Origin: Desulfovibrio mangrovi
GTDB taxonomy: Bacteria; Desulfobacterota; Desulfovibrionia; Desulfovibrionales; Desulfovibrionaceae
Reading direction: 5' to 3'
Length of the DNA: 64,000 bases
Assembly: GCF_026230175.1 (NCBI RefSeq)
Contig: NZ_CP104208.1
Location: 2,170,001 to 2,234,000 of the forward strand
The notes beneath the pieces were generated by a model. It was not told the origin of the DNA. It worked only from the letters and a program-made list of their open reading frames with translations, and ran no database searches. Shown one piece after another: positions 25,820 through 34,911 of the stretch; position 1 is the stretch's first letter, and each line of letters starts with the position of its first letter. A program made the position numbers and the translations under genes.

Positions 25820-28279
25820 CTATACTTCCTGCTGCTGATTAGCGAATCGAACCGAGGGCAGGGTTATCGTGAATCTGGCTCCCTCGAGCAAAGGATCACG
25901 CATAACCTCTATGGTGCCGCCAGATTCAGTAACCATGCCGTACACAATGGCAAGCCCCAGACCGGTTCCGGCACCGGGGGCCTTGGTCGTGTAAAACGGA
26001 TCAAAAATCATGCTTCTGTCAGACTCGGACACGCCCGGACCGTTATCCCTGACAATGATCTTCACCTCGCCTGCTTCCGACACCACGTCCACGAACACCT
26101 CGCCCTTCCGTTCGGGCACGGCGTCCAGCGCGTTCAGAACAAGGTTGGAGAGCACCTGTTCAAGTTCGTTTTCACCCATGCCCACGTATACACGTCCGGC
26201 CTTGGCGTTTGTGGAAAGCATCACGCCCTTCTTGGTGGCCTGCACAGTGAATATCTCGGCAATGGCCACGGCAACCCGGCCTGCATCGCACTCGCCGTAT
26301 GACGAAGTCTTGGGACGGGCAAAGTTGAGAAGATCCTTGAGAACCCGCTGAGCCTGACGGGTGTGGCGCAAAATGACATCCAGGTCCTGCAGTTGCTGCT
26401 CGTCTCCCAGATTCTGGCGCAGCAGCTCGGCATAGCACAGGATCACCCCAAGAGGATTGTTGATCTCATGCGCCAGCCCTGCCGCAAGCTTGCCCACGGT
26501 AATCATCTTCTCGCTCTGCTGCATCTGGGAAAGCATGCGCTTTTCACGCGTGGTCTCCCGTGCGTAGACAACGATACGTCCCTGCGGTCTGCCTGTGGGG
26601 TTGCCGGCTTCAGCAACCGGCAACGGGGAAACGATGGGATACATATTCAGGGCAAAACTGCGTCCGCTTTCCAGAACCACCTCCTCCACGTGCGGCCTGC
26701 CGCTGGCCAGAGTAGCCGAGACATGACAATCGCCCTTGGGGGAGTTGCAGCCGAAGAGGCCCAGCAGAGCGCCATCCAGCACTCTGCCGCCGGAAAGCTC
26801 GCTGGCAAGATCACGGGCGGCCTGATTCGCCGTCACCAGTCCGTACACGGAATCCATGAGCACCAGCGGATCGGTAATGCCCTCAACGATGGACTGCAGT
26901 GTGCCCTTCTGGCGCATCAGGTTATCCAACGCAGTCATGTTCTCGGCCGCCATGCCCAGCTGCCTGCCTAGGGCCTGCAGCAGGTCATGGTCCTGCCGTT
27001 TGGCAACACGCGGGTCATCCCAGCGGATGCATAGCAGGCCCTCGGCCGTGCCTTCGCTGGATTCCACCGGAATAACGGCTGTATTATCGCCGAGATACGT
27101 ACGACTTTCGGTCAGCAGGTCAACCCAGTTATGCGGCAGAGTCGGAAATGCCCCCTGCTCCGGCCACGAAAAATGTCTCTGGGACGCGAACGTGCAGACA
27201 TAGGAAACGCTGGCCGCCCCGAAACGCCTGCCGATTTCCGGCAAGGTCAGCCGCCACAGGTCCGCCCGAGTGTTGCTGGAGCGCATATCTGCCAGCAGAT
27301 GCACGAAAAGCTCCACGTCCGCACGACGCTCCTGCGCCTCCTGCAGCAGTTCGCCGGTCCGGTCCTCCACCATGCTGCGCAGATTCTCCGCATAGCCCTC
27401 AAGCTGTCGGCGCGCATCCAGCAAGTGGCTGTTCAGCTCCTGCATACCCGCCTCAAGCTCTTCAATCTCGTCGCGTTCCACCAGCTTGTTCAGGAGTTCG
27501 GTGCCGCCGGTGATTTCAAGATTATCACGGAACATGGCGGAAAGGCGCTTGATGTTGTTCATGACAAGCACCTTGAACAGCAGGTTGGTGATAGAGAAGA
27601 AGACCACCGCTCCAAGGGCGAAGAAGCCGAAATAGCCGAAGATGGTCCGCTGCAGTCTTGCCACGCTTTCCGTAACGGAAAGCCCCACAAGGTCAACGCC
27701 GCCGATGGTGTCCTGCTCATGGTCAAAGCCGCGATCTCCGTACAAGGCCAGCAGCTCCACAGGCGCTTCCTCACGGGCACCGTGGCAACGCATGCACTCT
27801 TCGTAGAACACGACAGGGCGTGCCATGATGTAGAACTCTTCGCCGTCCACATCGCGGTAGCCCTGCCAGAGAGATTCATCATTATGGGCACGGAAGTATC
27901 CCACAAGCTCCTGTTCCAGAGCATTCGCCTCAAACTTGGGGTTACGGGCCGAGATAGCGACACGCCGGTAGATATGACTGTTGTCTCCGCCCATGCCGTC
28001 CATGATTTCACGCGAAATGAAAGAGGAACTCATGGCCTCTATGACGAACTGATCAGGCAGAACTTCAAACATGCGGGGACGCAGGGTGGAACGAACATAT
28101 CGCTGCACGGAGTCAACCTGCAGGAAAATGAGACGAGCCTTGTCGCGCACCTCGTCTTCAAGAACGGTCCGCATATGCAGGTAGAAGCCCACGGCAAAAC
28201 ACATGCCGAGGATCATGGTGGCAGCGGCAAGCCCGGACAGGAACTTCGCCTGCAATGTGGAAGGACGGGAAAAATGCAT
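25820..28279 (-). CDS. membrane histidine kinase with CxxCH Tll0287-like sensor domain
   Basis: This is an 819-residue kinase. A membrane helix (about 10-35) is followed by a periplasmic domain resembling Tll0287/DUF3365 with a c-type haem motif CMRCH near residue 164, then a second membrane helix, a HAMP-like coiled segment, a GAF-like region (about 330-450), PAS (about 465-575) and HisKA (LAHEINNPLG) with HATPase_c (DNGPGV, GTGLGLA). It is likely a redox or small-ligand sensor that phosphorylates the adjacent NtrC-type regulator. An ATG at 28279 is preferred; a GTG at 28294 is possible. Confidence 0.88.
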   Translation of the reverse strand: MHFSRPSTLQAKFLSGLAAATMILGMCFAVGFYLHMRTVLEDEVRDKARLIFLQVDSVQRYVRSTLRPRMFEVLPDQFVIEAMSSSFISREIMDGMGGDNSHIYRRVAISARNPKFEANALEQELVGYFRAHNDESLWQGYRDVDGEEFYIMARPVVFYEECMRCHGAREEAPVELLALYGDRGFDHEQDTIGGVDLVGLSVTESVARLQRTIFGYFGFFALGAVVFFSITNLLFKVLVMNNIKRLSAMFRDNLEITGGTELLNKLVERDEIEELEAGMQELNSHLLDARRQLEGYAENLRSMVEDRTGELLQEAQERRADVELFVHLLADMRSSNTRADLWRLTLPEIGRRFGAASVSYVCTFASQRHFSWPEQGAFPTLPHNWVDLLTESRTYLGDNTAVIPVESSEGTAEGLLCIRWDDPRVAKRQDHDLLQALGRQLGMAAENMTALDNLMRQKGTLQSIVEGITDPLVLMDSVYGLVTANQAARDLASELSGGRVLDGALLGLFGCNSPKGDCHVSATLASGRPHVEEVVLESGRSFALNMYPIVSPLPVAEAGNPTGRPQGRIVVYARETTREKRMLSQMQQSEKMITVGKLAAGLAHEINNPLGVILCYAELLRQNLGDEQQLQDLDVILRHTRQAQRVLKDLLNFARPKTSSYGECDAGRVAVAIAEIFTVQATKKGVMLSTNAKAGRVYVGMGENELEQVLSNLVLNALDAVPERKGEVFVDVVSEAGEVKIIVRDNGPGVSESDRSMIFDPFYTTKAPGAGTGLGLAIVYGMVTESGGTIEVMRDPLLEGARFTITLPSVRFANQQQEV

Positions 28280-28399
28280 GAAAGACCTGTGCACCTATGC
28301 ACTATGGATACGGGTGAACTTCTTTACGCCACCGCAGCAACGCCGGAACGCTTTCTAACCCGTACGAGAGGACAAGTATGCCGGAGCAGACACCCTGCA

Positions 28400-28663
28400 T
28401 CAGGGTTTGGAAACAGGTCCCTGCCCATGAGGCATGAATCGCAGGGTATTGCTGATTTCATGGTTGGCGTCGCCAACGGCTTCAATGTCCGTATAGTAGT
28501 AACGGCTCGGGTCGATATTCTGCTCTTCCAGAGCCTGATTCATGTATTCAAGCTTGTCGCAAGAACGGGTCAGGGCCGGAAGAAACACATTGGAGAAAAA
28601 GAGAAGTGCCACGGCACCAATCACCAATCTACGAATCCTGATTGCCAGTGAAGGCTGAGTCAT
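28400..28663 (-). CDS. small single-pass membrane protein
   Basis: This is an 87-residue protein. One hydrophobic helix (LVIGAVALLFFSNVFLPAL) spans about residues 13-31, and the remaining 55 residues, probably periplasmic, contain DPSRYYYTDIEAVGDANHEI. I do not recognise a family. GGGG lies eight bases before the ATG at 28663. It sits 120 bases upstream of the haem-motif kinase on the same strand and just after the yeiH terminator, so it may be the first gene of the kinase-regulator operon. Confidence 0.6.
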   Translation of the reverse strand: MTQPSLAIRIRRLVIGAVALLFFSNVFLPALTRSCDKLEYMNQALEEQNIDPSRYYYTDIEAVGDANHEISNTLRFMPHGQGPVSKP

Positions 28664-28730
28664 ACTCCATCCCCTATCGCGGAAGCAGCGGTTCGGATTT
28701 ATTCCTATCACCCCGCGTATAGATAATGAA

Positions 28731-28752
28731 GGGGGAGGCATTTGCCTCCCCC
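28731..28752 (-). terminator. terminator after yeiH
   Basis: A perfect ten-pair stem GGGGGAGGCA / TGCCTCCCCC with a two-base loop. On the minus strand TTCATT follows. It separates yeiH from the small membrane protein gene. Confidence 0.75.
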
Positions 28753-28775
28753 CGCTTTCTCAAAGAGAGGCGCTA

Positions 28776-30515
28776 CTAGATCTGCGCGGTGATCTCGGGG
28801 AACACCAGGTAGAACATGATGTAGGCCATGGTCAAGGTCAGCACGAGGTTGAAGGACTGACCGCACACATACAGGATGAGCGGCTTGCCGCCCTTGAAGT
28901 AGTGGGCCAGTTCGCGGAAGTTCGTGGCCAGACCGATTGCGGCAAAGGACAGAGCAAAGAACCAGCCGCGGAACAGACGGGTAAAGCCGCGCACAACACC
29001 CTGGTCGATCATGGAGTAGCCCATGTCGCCGCCCAGGCTGCCGTCAATGACGGAGAACAGGATGGAGGCGGACAGGAAGCCCAGAACGAACTTGGGGAAG
29101 CGATGCCAGATTTCCATCCAGCCGACGGACTTGCCGGCTTCGCACTCAACCTTGGTGCACCAGTATACGGCAACGCCGAATGCGGTCACACCGATGAGCA
29201 CGTTCTGGATCATCTTGATGGTTGCAGCTACGTACAGAGCCTTTTCACCGAGGAACGCACCGGCAGCAGCAACGGCACCGGTTGCGTCGATGGTGCCACC
29301 CATCCATGCGCCGCCGAGGATTTCAGGCATGCCCACAGACTTGATAACGGCAGGCATGACGATCATCATGATGGCGGTGAATACGAGGGAAAGACCAACG
29401 GAAAGGGTCAGCTCTTCCTTCTTGGCGCGGCAGGCGGCGGCGGTTGCGATGGCAGCAGAGGTACCGCACACGGACATGTCCGCGGAAATAACGATGTTCA
29501 GAGTCTTGGAAGGCATCTTCAGTACTTTCTGACCGAAGATGAAGGTGGTGATGAGAACGATGGGGGTAACAACCCACGCAACGAAGATACCGGGAACCCC
29601 GATGGCGACGATCTTGTTGAAGAGAACTTCAGCACCGAGCAGAACAAGACCGGTCTTGATGAAGTATTCTACTTCACAAGCCTTCTTTGCGATATTGGGA
29701 GTGCCCACGGTGTTGGCGATCAGCATACCGAGGAGAACGCCCCAGGCTTCAGCACCAATGCCATACTGCTTGGAGAAGGACTGGCCGCCAAGGGTGTATG
29801 CAACAACGGCTACACCGAATACCATGCCGAAGCCCTTGATAAAGCCCAGGGTATCCTTACCCATGAACTTGATGCCGATGGCAAAGAACAATGCCATGAC
29901 GATGCCCAGAACCAGCAGAGTGGGAATATGGTTGTAGGGCTTGTGGCCTACCTTTTTCTTGGCATCGCTGGCCTTCTTGTGAAGAGCGCGCCAGTCGCCG
30001 ATCTTTGCCTTGGCTTCTTCATTCAGGGTGGCATCCTGGAAGTTCACGGCAGCGGCAGCGGTTTCGGCAGCCTGAGCAAGAACCAGGGCATCAGCCGCCT
30101 TGGTCTTGGCTTCTTCGTACTTGGGCTTGGCCTTTTCGTTCAGCATGTCCGCGCGATCCTTGGACATGATGAAGGCGTCAATCGGATTATCCTTCCAGGA
30201 ACCGGGCTTGTTGGTCCAGTGCTTGGCAAACTTGCCCACGGCAGTATCGGAAGCCTTCAGCTTCTTCTTGGCGTCAGCAGCCTTATGCCATGCAACGGTC
30301 TTGAAAGGCGCACGGGCAGCTTCGGTTTCCATGATCGCATTTTCCTTGGCAATCTTCTCCTTGTACTCCCCTACCGGAGCAAAGTTGAAATACAGGAAAA
30401 ATGCAGTGGCGATGATGAAGAAACCAAGCCAAATGGCCCAGTAGTCTTCCTTGGTCCACAGGTCAGACAGGGAAGATTTGCCCTTGTCGACTACTACGTT
30501 GGAATCCTGAGACAT
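28776..30515 (-). CDS. yeiH: YeiH-family putative sulfate exporter with extra N-terminal domain
   Basis: This is a 579-residue membrane protein. The last 380 residues or so match the YeiH (PSE) family: about ten helices, with [18 protein letters not shown] and [17 protein letters not shown]. Typical family members are about 340-360 residues. The extra 200 N-terminal residues hold a membrane helix (about 29-47) and a Lys/Ala/Glu-rich helical domain of about 150 residues that would lie outside the cytoplasm. The ribosome site AGGAGGAG supports the start. The family is predicted, not proven, to export sulfate or related anions, which would fit a sulfate or sulfonate metabolism role. Confidence 0.83.
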   Translation of the reverse strand: MSQDSNVVVDKGKSSLSDLWTKEDYWAIWLGFFIIATAFFLYFNFAPVGEYKEKIAKENAIMETEAARAPFKTVAWHKAADAKKKLKASDTAVGKFAKHWTNKPGSWKDNPIDAFIMSKDRADMLNEKAKPKYEEAKTKAADALVLAQAAETAAAAVNFQDATLNEEAKAKIGDWRALHKKASDAKKKVGHKPYNHIPTLLVLGIVMALFFAIGIKFMGKDTLGFIKGFGMVFGVAVVAYTLGGQSFSKQYGIGAEAWGVLLGMLIANTVGTPNIAKKACEVEYFIKTGLVLLGAEVLFNKIVAIGVPGIFVAWVVTPIVLITTFIFGQKVLKMPSKTLNIVISADMSVCGTSAAIATAAACRAKKEELTLSVGLSLVFTAIMMIVMPAVIKSVGMPEILGGAWMGGTIDATGAVAAAGAFLGEKALYVAATIKMIQNVLIGVTAFGVAVYWCTKVECEAGKSVGWMEIWHRFPKFVLGFLSASILFSVIDGSLGGDMGYSMIDQGVVRGFTRLFRGWFFALSFAAIGLATNFRELAHYFKGGKPLILYVCGQSFNLVLTLTMAYIMFYLVFPEITAQI

Positions 30516-31469
30516 AGACGAAAACTCCTCCTTTACAGGATCAATTGCCCGGTCGGCACAAATTCGCCCACATCCTCGCAGTGCGACGCCGACCAGTTCT
30601 CACGGTGTCATTTCGAACGATCCCCTTTTCTACAAAAGCCATGCCAAGCTCTGACATGAATACAACCTATCGAAATAACAACGCAAACCAATATGCCATT
30701 TTCTTTCTGCTGCAAACTTCACATATCACTGATAACTGATATTTGCACCCCTAAATGCAAAGAAAAGTTTGCTCTGAACAAAAAAAATTCAAAACACCAG
30801 AGCCAGCCACATCTGTTTCGACCATCAGTCGCTACTTCATCGCCCTCAAAAACGAGTGATCATGCCATCACAAACCTCGATACACGTATCCATCTGTCCA
30901 CCACCACAGAGGCAAACAAAGAGAGGACAAAGACGGAAGATTACATGACGCCCCCGGTGCTCTCAATAATATCCGTATGCCACCGCACAACAACCAGGAG
31001 CATCCGCAACGAGGCACTACCAAAGCATAACGACAAAGAAACACGCAGCGACAGCACCAAGCAAAAACCAAAAAATAGTTTTTCAATGAATAGTGACACA
31101 GCAAACAGTGCAAGCATCAGAGCAGCAATCGCTTCATATTCAGAACCAGGCCCCAGGAGTTGAACCTTGCCATCACGTGAAGCGCCACCGACAACAGACC
31201 ATCCAGAATTCCGACAAAGTATACGGCAACCTGCCTCAGGCCTTTCACTTCATACCCCACACCAATCAAGGCCAAGTTACTTACCGGAAAACAAGACGAC
31301 GTTAGCAGTACCGGTTATCCCCCCCTACCGTTCCTCCCCCGTAGCGCAGCCGTCCCTGTTACGAACGAAACGTCGAAACACTTTTTTTCATTTCCCACGA
31401 AATTTCCCTTGCCAAGCACAGAGCATTTCGCTTAAGAATCCTCCTCGACGAAGCGATTCGTCTTTCCGT
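30516..31469. other. 954-base gap without a credible gene
   Basis: This stretch holds the yeiH leader and then AT-richer DNA up to the tRNA-Leu gene. On the minus strand two hydrophobic frames abut near 31130 (one ending NMKRLLL, the other continuing YEAIAALMLALFAVSLFIEK), which could be a decayed membrane-protein gene, but neither has a convincing start. Plus-strand frames here are Ser/Thr/Lys-rich and look random. Confidence 0.5.
30631..30646 (-). promoter_or_regulatory. weak candidate sigma-54 promoter upstream of yeiH
   Basis: On the minus strand TGGCATG-GCTT-TTGTA matches the -24/-12 form except for C to T in each box. It lies about 115 bases before the yeiH start. The -12 GC is normally invariant, so this is a weak match, noted because an NtrC-type regulator is encoded nearby. 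Confidence 0.25.
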
Positions 31470-31556
31470 GCCCAAGTGGTGGAATTGGTAGACACGCTAG
31501 GTTCAGGGTCTAGTGAGGGTTCCCTCATGGAGGTTCGAGTCCTCTCTTGGGCACCA
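31470..31556 (+). tRNA. tRNA-Leu (anticodon CAG)
   Basis: 87 bases with encoded CCA. The acceptor stem is GCCCAAG / CTTGGGC, the D-arm is Leu-typical, the anticodon stem CTAGG/TCTAG holds the loop TTCAGGG (CAG), the long variable arm is GAGGGTTCCCTC, and the T-arm carries GTTCGAGTC. Confidence 0.95.
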
Positions 31557-31570
31557 CGGAAGCAACTAAA

Positions 31571-31598
31571 GGCTCCGGCAAACGCCGGGGCCTTTTTT
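31571..31598 (+). terminator. terminator after tRNA-Leu(CAG)
   Basis: Stem GGCTCCGGC / GCCGGGGCC with AAAC loop followed by TTTTTT. Confidence 0.88.
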
Positions 31599-31644
31599 GT
31601 TGCCTTTTTTCACCCTGAAACCACATCGCTGGAACGTTACCATG

Positions 31645-31675
31645 AAAAAAGGGACACCCCTTTTCGGGGCATCCC
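31645..31675 (-). terminator. terminator of yfcE-dus operon
   Basis: On the minus strand GGGATGCCCC and GGGGTGTCCC pair with two G-U pairs around GAAAA and are followed by TTTTTT. Confidence 0.83.
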
Positions 31676-31703
31676 TCTCTGCTTGCTCTGATACACGTCC
31701 CAA

Positions 31704-32741
31704 CTACATGGTGAACATGAGCATGTTGGGGCGTTCGGAAATCTGCGGCACCGTTGCGAATTCACGCTCCGCGTTCTCGCGCATCCTCTCCATGGTCTCT
31801 CCGGCGATAAGACGCCCGAAAAGGCGATTCCCGTAAGTGAAGTTTGCGGCATAGTACAGCACGAACTTCTTGTACATCTTGATGGCGCGACTGGGAATGT
31901 TCCACTTTTCGATGGCATCCAGAAAAGCGAACAACGTCTCCCTGTACACCTCTTCAGTGGGCTCAAAGCCACGGGTCCACTCGGCAAAAACCCACGGACG
32001 GGCTATGCCTATACGTCCCAGCGAAATACCGTCGCACCCGGTGGCATCAAGCACGCGCTGACAATCCCCCGGCGTGAACACGTTGCCGTTGCCGAACACG
32101 GGGACGGAAACAGCCTGCTTCACCAGCCTGATATGATCGGTACGCGGGGGCCTGCTGCGTCTGTCCGGAGCAACGCGGGGGTGGAACGTCAGTGCATCAG
32201 CTCCGGCCTGCTCCAGCATTTTCGCAAAAGCCACTGCGGGCTCAGGCTCCGTTTGCCAGCCGGTGCGGAACTTGACCATGACAGGAATATCCACGGCAGC
32301 GCGCACCTTCTCAACCATGCGGCAGGCCCGTTCAGGATCGCGCATGAGGTCCGCACCGCACCCCTTGTACACAATAGGGGCCACGGAACATCCCATGTTA
32401 ATGTCCACGCCCCAGAACCCTTCTGCCTGAATACGCTCCGCCGCCAGCGCCATATCATCGGGGTCGGCCCCGAATATCTGACACACAAGCGTTGAGAGTT
32501 CCTCCTGTCGCCAGCTGAATACCGACGAAACGGCAGGGTTCTCCGTGGGAACGGCCCGGGCACTGCACATACCCGTCATCTGCAGGCCCCAGCCGCCGAA
32601 GCGAGCCGCAACCTCACGAAAGGCCACATGCCCGAGACCGGCCATGGGCGCAAGCCACAGGCGATTCTTCACGGCCCTGCCACGGATGGACAGGGGGGTG
32701 TTCAGGCGCTCGGCAAGCGCCGCAAGATCAGTTCCGCTCAT
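31704..32741 (-). CDS. tRNA-dihydrouridine synthase family protein
   Basis: This is a 345-residue flavoenzyme of the Dus family: a TIM barrel with the opening LAPMAGLGHVAFREVAARFG, the catalytic Cys in DINMGCSVAP, the FMN phosphate site FGNGNVFTPGDCQRVL followed by GISLGRIGIARPW, and a C-terminal helical domain for tRNA binding. It reduces specific uridines in tRNA with NADPH. Which Dus subtype it is cannot be fixed by eye; it is closest in style to DusB/DusC-like enzymes. It begins nine bases after the yfcE stop with GGAGA upstream, so the two genes form an operon. Confidence 0.85.
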   Translation of the reverse strand: MSGTDLAALAERLNTPLSIRGRAVKNRLWLAPMAGLGHVAFREVAARFGGWGLQMTGMCSARAVPTENPAVSSVFSWRQEELSTLVCQIFGADPDDMALAAERIQAEGFWGVDINMGCSVAPIVYKGCGADLMRDPERACRMVEKVRAAVDIPVMVKFRTGWQTEPEPAVAFAKMLEQAGADALTFHPRVAPDRRSRPPRTDHIRLVKQAVSVPVFGNGNVFTPGDCQRVLDATGCDGISLGRIGIARPWVFAEWTRGFEPTEEVYRETLFAFLDAIEKWNIPSRAIKMYKKFVLYYAANFTYGNRLFGRLIAGETMERMRENAEREFATVPQISERPNMLMFTM

Positions 32742-32750
32742 ACGTCTCCG

Positions 32751-33314
32751 TTACGCCTTGGCGCACAGTCCATACAGACAGCGTTCCAGCACGACTTCGC
32801 CATCCAGTGTCAGCACACGGAAAAAACCATCTTCATACAGCCCGTAAGAAGGCTCGTTCCCTTCCTTGGGCAGGGAACAGGAACCGGGATTCAATACGCC
32901 GATGCCGTTCACCACGTGCGCACGCGGAATATGCGTATGCCCGTAGGCAAACGCGTCTCCCGCAGCAAGAGGAGGCAGATTGGATTCATTCCAGAGGTGC
33001 CCGTGGGTCAGGAATATGCGCATCCCGTCGAGAAACAGCCAGGAGTAGTCCGTGCGGATGGGAAATTCCAGCAGGGTCTGATCCACCTCTGAATCGCAGT
33101 TGCCGCGAACGGCGATAATGCGCCCCTTGTAGCCATTGAGAAAACCCGCAGTCGCACGAGGGTCATACCCCTCCGGAAGGGGATTGCGGGGCCCGTGATA
33201 GAGGATGTCGCCCAATATCACGATAGCGTCCAGCGAGTCGGGATCAGCTGCGGCAAACACGGTCTGCGCTCGGGGCAGCGAACCATGGATATCCGAAATA
33301 AAAAGAATCTTCAT
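32751..33314 (-). CDS. yfcE: YfcE/MJ0936-type metallophosphodiesterase
   Basis: This is a 187-residue calcineurin-like phosphoesterase. Metal motifs are DIHG (residues 8-11), GDILYHGP, GNCDSE, THGH and the last GHTHIP, all intact. The family hydrolyses phosphodiesters in vitro; a physiological substrate is not settled. It is the upstream gene of the pair with dus. The start has no strong ribosome site, but no better start exists nearby. Confidence 0.87.
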   Translation of the reverse strand: MKILFISDIHGSLPRAQTVFAAADPDSLDAIVILGDILYHGPRNPLPEGYDPRATAGFLNGYKGRIIAVRGNCDSEVDQTLLEFPIRTDYSWLFLDGMRIFLTHGHLWNESNLPPLAAGDAFAYGHTHIPRAHVVNGIGVLNPGSCSLPKEGNEPSYGLYEDGFFRVLTLDGEVVLERCLYGLCAKA

Positions 33315-33379
33315 AATCTGTTACAACTTCTTTACGAGATTTGGCGGACGGATGGCCGCACGATGCAGCAGCCACGGCC

Positions 33380-33416
33380 CAAAAACGGACAAACCCGCCA
33401 CCCAACGGAGGCGGGT
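33380..33416 (-). terminator. probable terminator of the hsp20 operon
   Basis: On the minus strand ACCCGCC and GGCGGGT pair and are followed by a T-rich run (TTTGTCCGTTTTT). Confidence 0.6.
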
Positions 33417-33547
33417 CTATACCCGTTAAGACATCAAGGCAACCCGAAATACCCAACCCCATGACCGGCTGATGCCAACAGACACGCGTCGCCACCTGCT
33501 CATGCCCGGAGCGGGACAGAACTGTCCCCGGAGGATCGGATCGTCCC

Positions 33548-33916
33548 CTACAAAACTTCTATCTTGATGCGCCTTGGCACCTGCTCTTCGCGGCGGGGAA
33601 TGAATATGCTCAACACCCCGTTCACGAGCTGCGCCCCTATGCGCTGCTTCTCCATAGTATCGGTCAGCGAAAACTGCGCATGATACTCGACGTCGCCGAA
33701 CTCCATGGCATGAACCCGCTCGCCGTTGCAGAGCTTGTGGCTGGTGGGCGCCTGAATGGTCAGCTCATCGTCCTCGATATGCACCACAAGGTTTTCACGA
33801 CGCACACCGGGCATGTCCAGATACAGGTAGAAACCGTCCTCACGCTCCACAAAATCTGCCGCGGGACGAATTCTGGGAGCCTTGCCGCAACGATCCGGAG
33901 TCTGATTATGATGCAT
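33548..33916 (-). CDS. Hsp20-family small heat-shock protein (second copy)
   Basis: This is a 122-residue alpha-crystallin-domain protein. The domain runs from about residue 18 (PAADFVEREDGFYLYLDMPGV) to about 110, with the conserved end motif VNGVLSIFIPR in place of the usual A-x-x-x-n-G-V-L. The C-terminal IKI gives the I-x-I motif that docks neighbouring dimers. It is ATP-independent and binds unfolding proteins. It starts ten bases after the first hsp20 gene; I chose ATG 33916 since upstream codons belong to that gene's reading window. Confidence 0.88.
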   Translation of the reverse strand: MHHNQTPDRCGKAPRIRPAADFVEREDGFYLYLDMPGVRRENLVVHIEDDELTIQAPTSHKLCNGERVHAMEFGDVEYHAQFSLTDTMEKQRIGAQLVNGVLSIFIPRREEQVPRRIKIEVL

Positions 33917-33926
33917 GGCTTGCCCT

Positions 33927-34340
33927 CTACCGCGATTCGATATGAATGGTCTGGGGACGCACGCACGCCGCCTTGGGCAGCACCACCTCAAGCACTCCGT
34001 CGCGCATGGTGGCGCGGACGTGATCGCCGCTGACGGGGACATTAAGCCGCACAACCCGCTGAAAAGGCCCCGTAGGTCTCTCCTGCCGGTAATACTTGCC
34101 CTGCACATGCTTGAGCTCACCCTTGAGCACAAGAGTCTTGTCGGTCAGGGTCAGCTCCACATCCTCCAATCCTGCGCCGGGAATCAGCGCGCGGACGAAC
34201 AGGGTGTCATCATCCTCTCCGATATACAGCGGGGGGAAAGCCGTCTGCCTGCTGCCCGCAGCGTAGGGCTGAGCCATCTCACCCATCATGCGATCCAGCA
34301 AGTGCGGGAAATCATAAAACGAACCGAAGTCCATGACCAT
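33927..34340 (-). CDS. Hsp20-family small heat-shock protein (first copy)
   Basis: This is a 137-residue small heat-shock protein. A short N-terminal arm (MVMDFGSFYDFPHLLDRMMGEM) precedes the alpha-crystallin domain at about 35-130, with FVRALIPGAGLEDVELTLTD and MRDGVLEVVLPKA. The terminal IHIESR resembles a weak I-x-I. AGGAGA lies six bases before ATG 34340, which decides the start over the longer frame. The two copies are clearly diverged from each other, the usual state for paired hsp20 genes that form mixed oligomers. No heat-shock operator was identified upstream. Confidence 0.88.
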   Translation of the reverse strand: MVMDFGSFYDFPHLLDRMMGEMAQPYAAGSRQTAFPPLYIGEDDDTLFVRALIPGAGLEDVELTLTDKTLVLKGELKHVQGKYYRQERPTGPFQRVVRLNVPVSGDHVRATMRDGVLEVVLPKAACVRPQTIHIESR

Positions 34341-34498
34341 GCATCTTCTCCTGCTACGTTTCAGTCGGTGTTCTACCCAGCATGTCCCCGATGCGAAGAC
34401 AAGGAAACACGTCAGGTCACAATTTCCCGACACATGGTAAACAGCACTCGATACCTGTCAACCGACGAGAATCCACGAATCAAACGACGGCTTGCCGC

Positions 34499-34702
34499 TT
34501 AATCCTTGGCGTTGCGAATACCTTTGGCCCACTTTTCCGCAGGCACAGCTTCTTCTATGAGCATAACGGGAATGTCCTCGCGCACGGGATAGACCACTTC
34601 ACAGGCGGCACAGGCAAGGCCGTCCTTCTCGGCAACCATGGCAACAGCGCCCTTGCACTTGGGGCAGGCGAGTATATTCAGCAATTCCTGATTAATGGGC
34701 AC
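34499..34702 (-). CDS. Trm112-like zinc-ribbon protein (UPF0434/YcaR type)
   Basis: This is a 67-residue protein starting at GTG 34702 with AGGAGA seven bases upstream. It contains two CxxC pairs (CPKC near residue 13 and CAAC near residue 34) that bind zinc, and the family signature VVYPVREDIPVML. Bacterial Trm112-like proteins are thought to activate methyltransferases, but partners are rarely known. It is transcribed alone. Confidence 0.85.
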   Translation of the reverse strand: MPINQELLNILACPKCKGAVAMVAEKDGLACAACEVVYPVREDIPVMLIEEAVPAEKWAKGIRNAKD

Positions 34703-34911
34703 AGGGATTCTCCTAGAAATGTGAAATGTCCGCCCGAATGGAACCATCACGAACGGCGGTCATGAGCATACCCGCATGCCCCACTTTGCTCAAGCGGTGT
34801 ATTCTTCACCACAGATTATAGAGTTCGGGCGAGAACCGTCCCAATTTGACATTCATGCACTCCAGCACGTACATCTCTGAAGCAGAACAATATAACAACC
34901 ACGGGTGCTCC

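Noticed and set aside
27131-28651. 506-codon plus-strand frame opposite the haem-motif kinase
   Set aside because: Antisense shadow; no motif, no ribosome site, and the opposite strand encodes complete kinase domains.
28902-30659. Long plus-strand frame across yeiH
   Set aside because: Antisense of a well-supported transporter gene; the product is His/Gly/Asp-rich and lacks any fold signature.
30660-30700. Second sigma-54-like site upstream of yeiH (TGGCATA...TTTGC)
   Set aside because: The distance between GG and GC is one base too long for a -24/-12 promoter.
30693-31163. 156-codon plus-strand frame in the gap after yeiH
   Set aside because: Composition is Ser/Thr/Lys-rich with no hydrophobic core, no ribosome site and no family resemblance.
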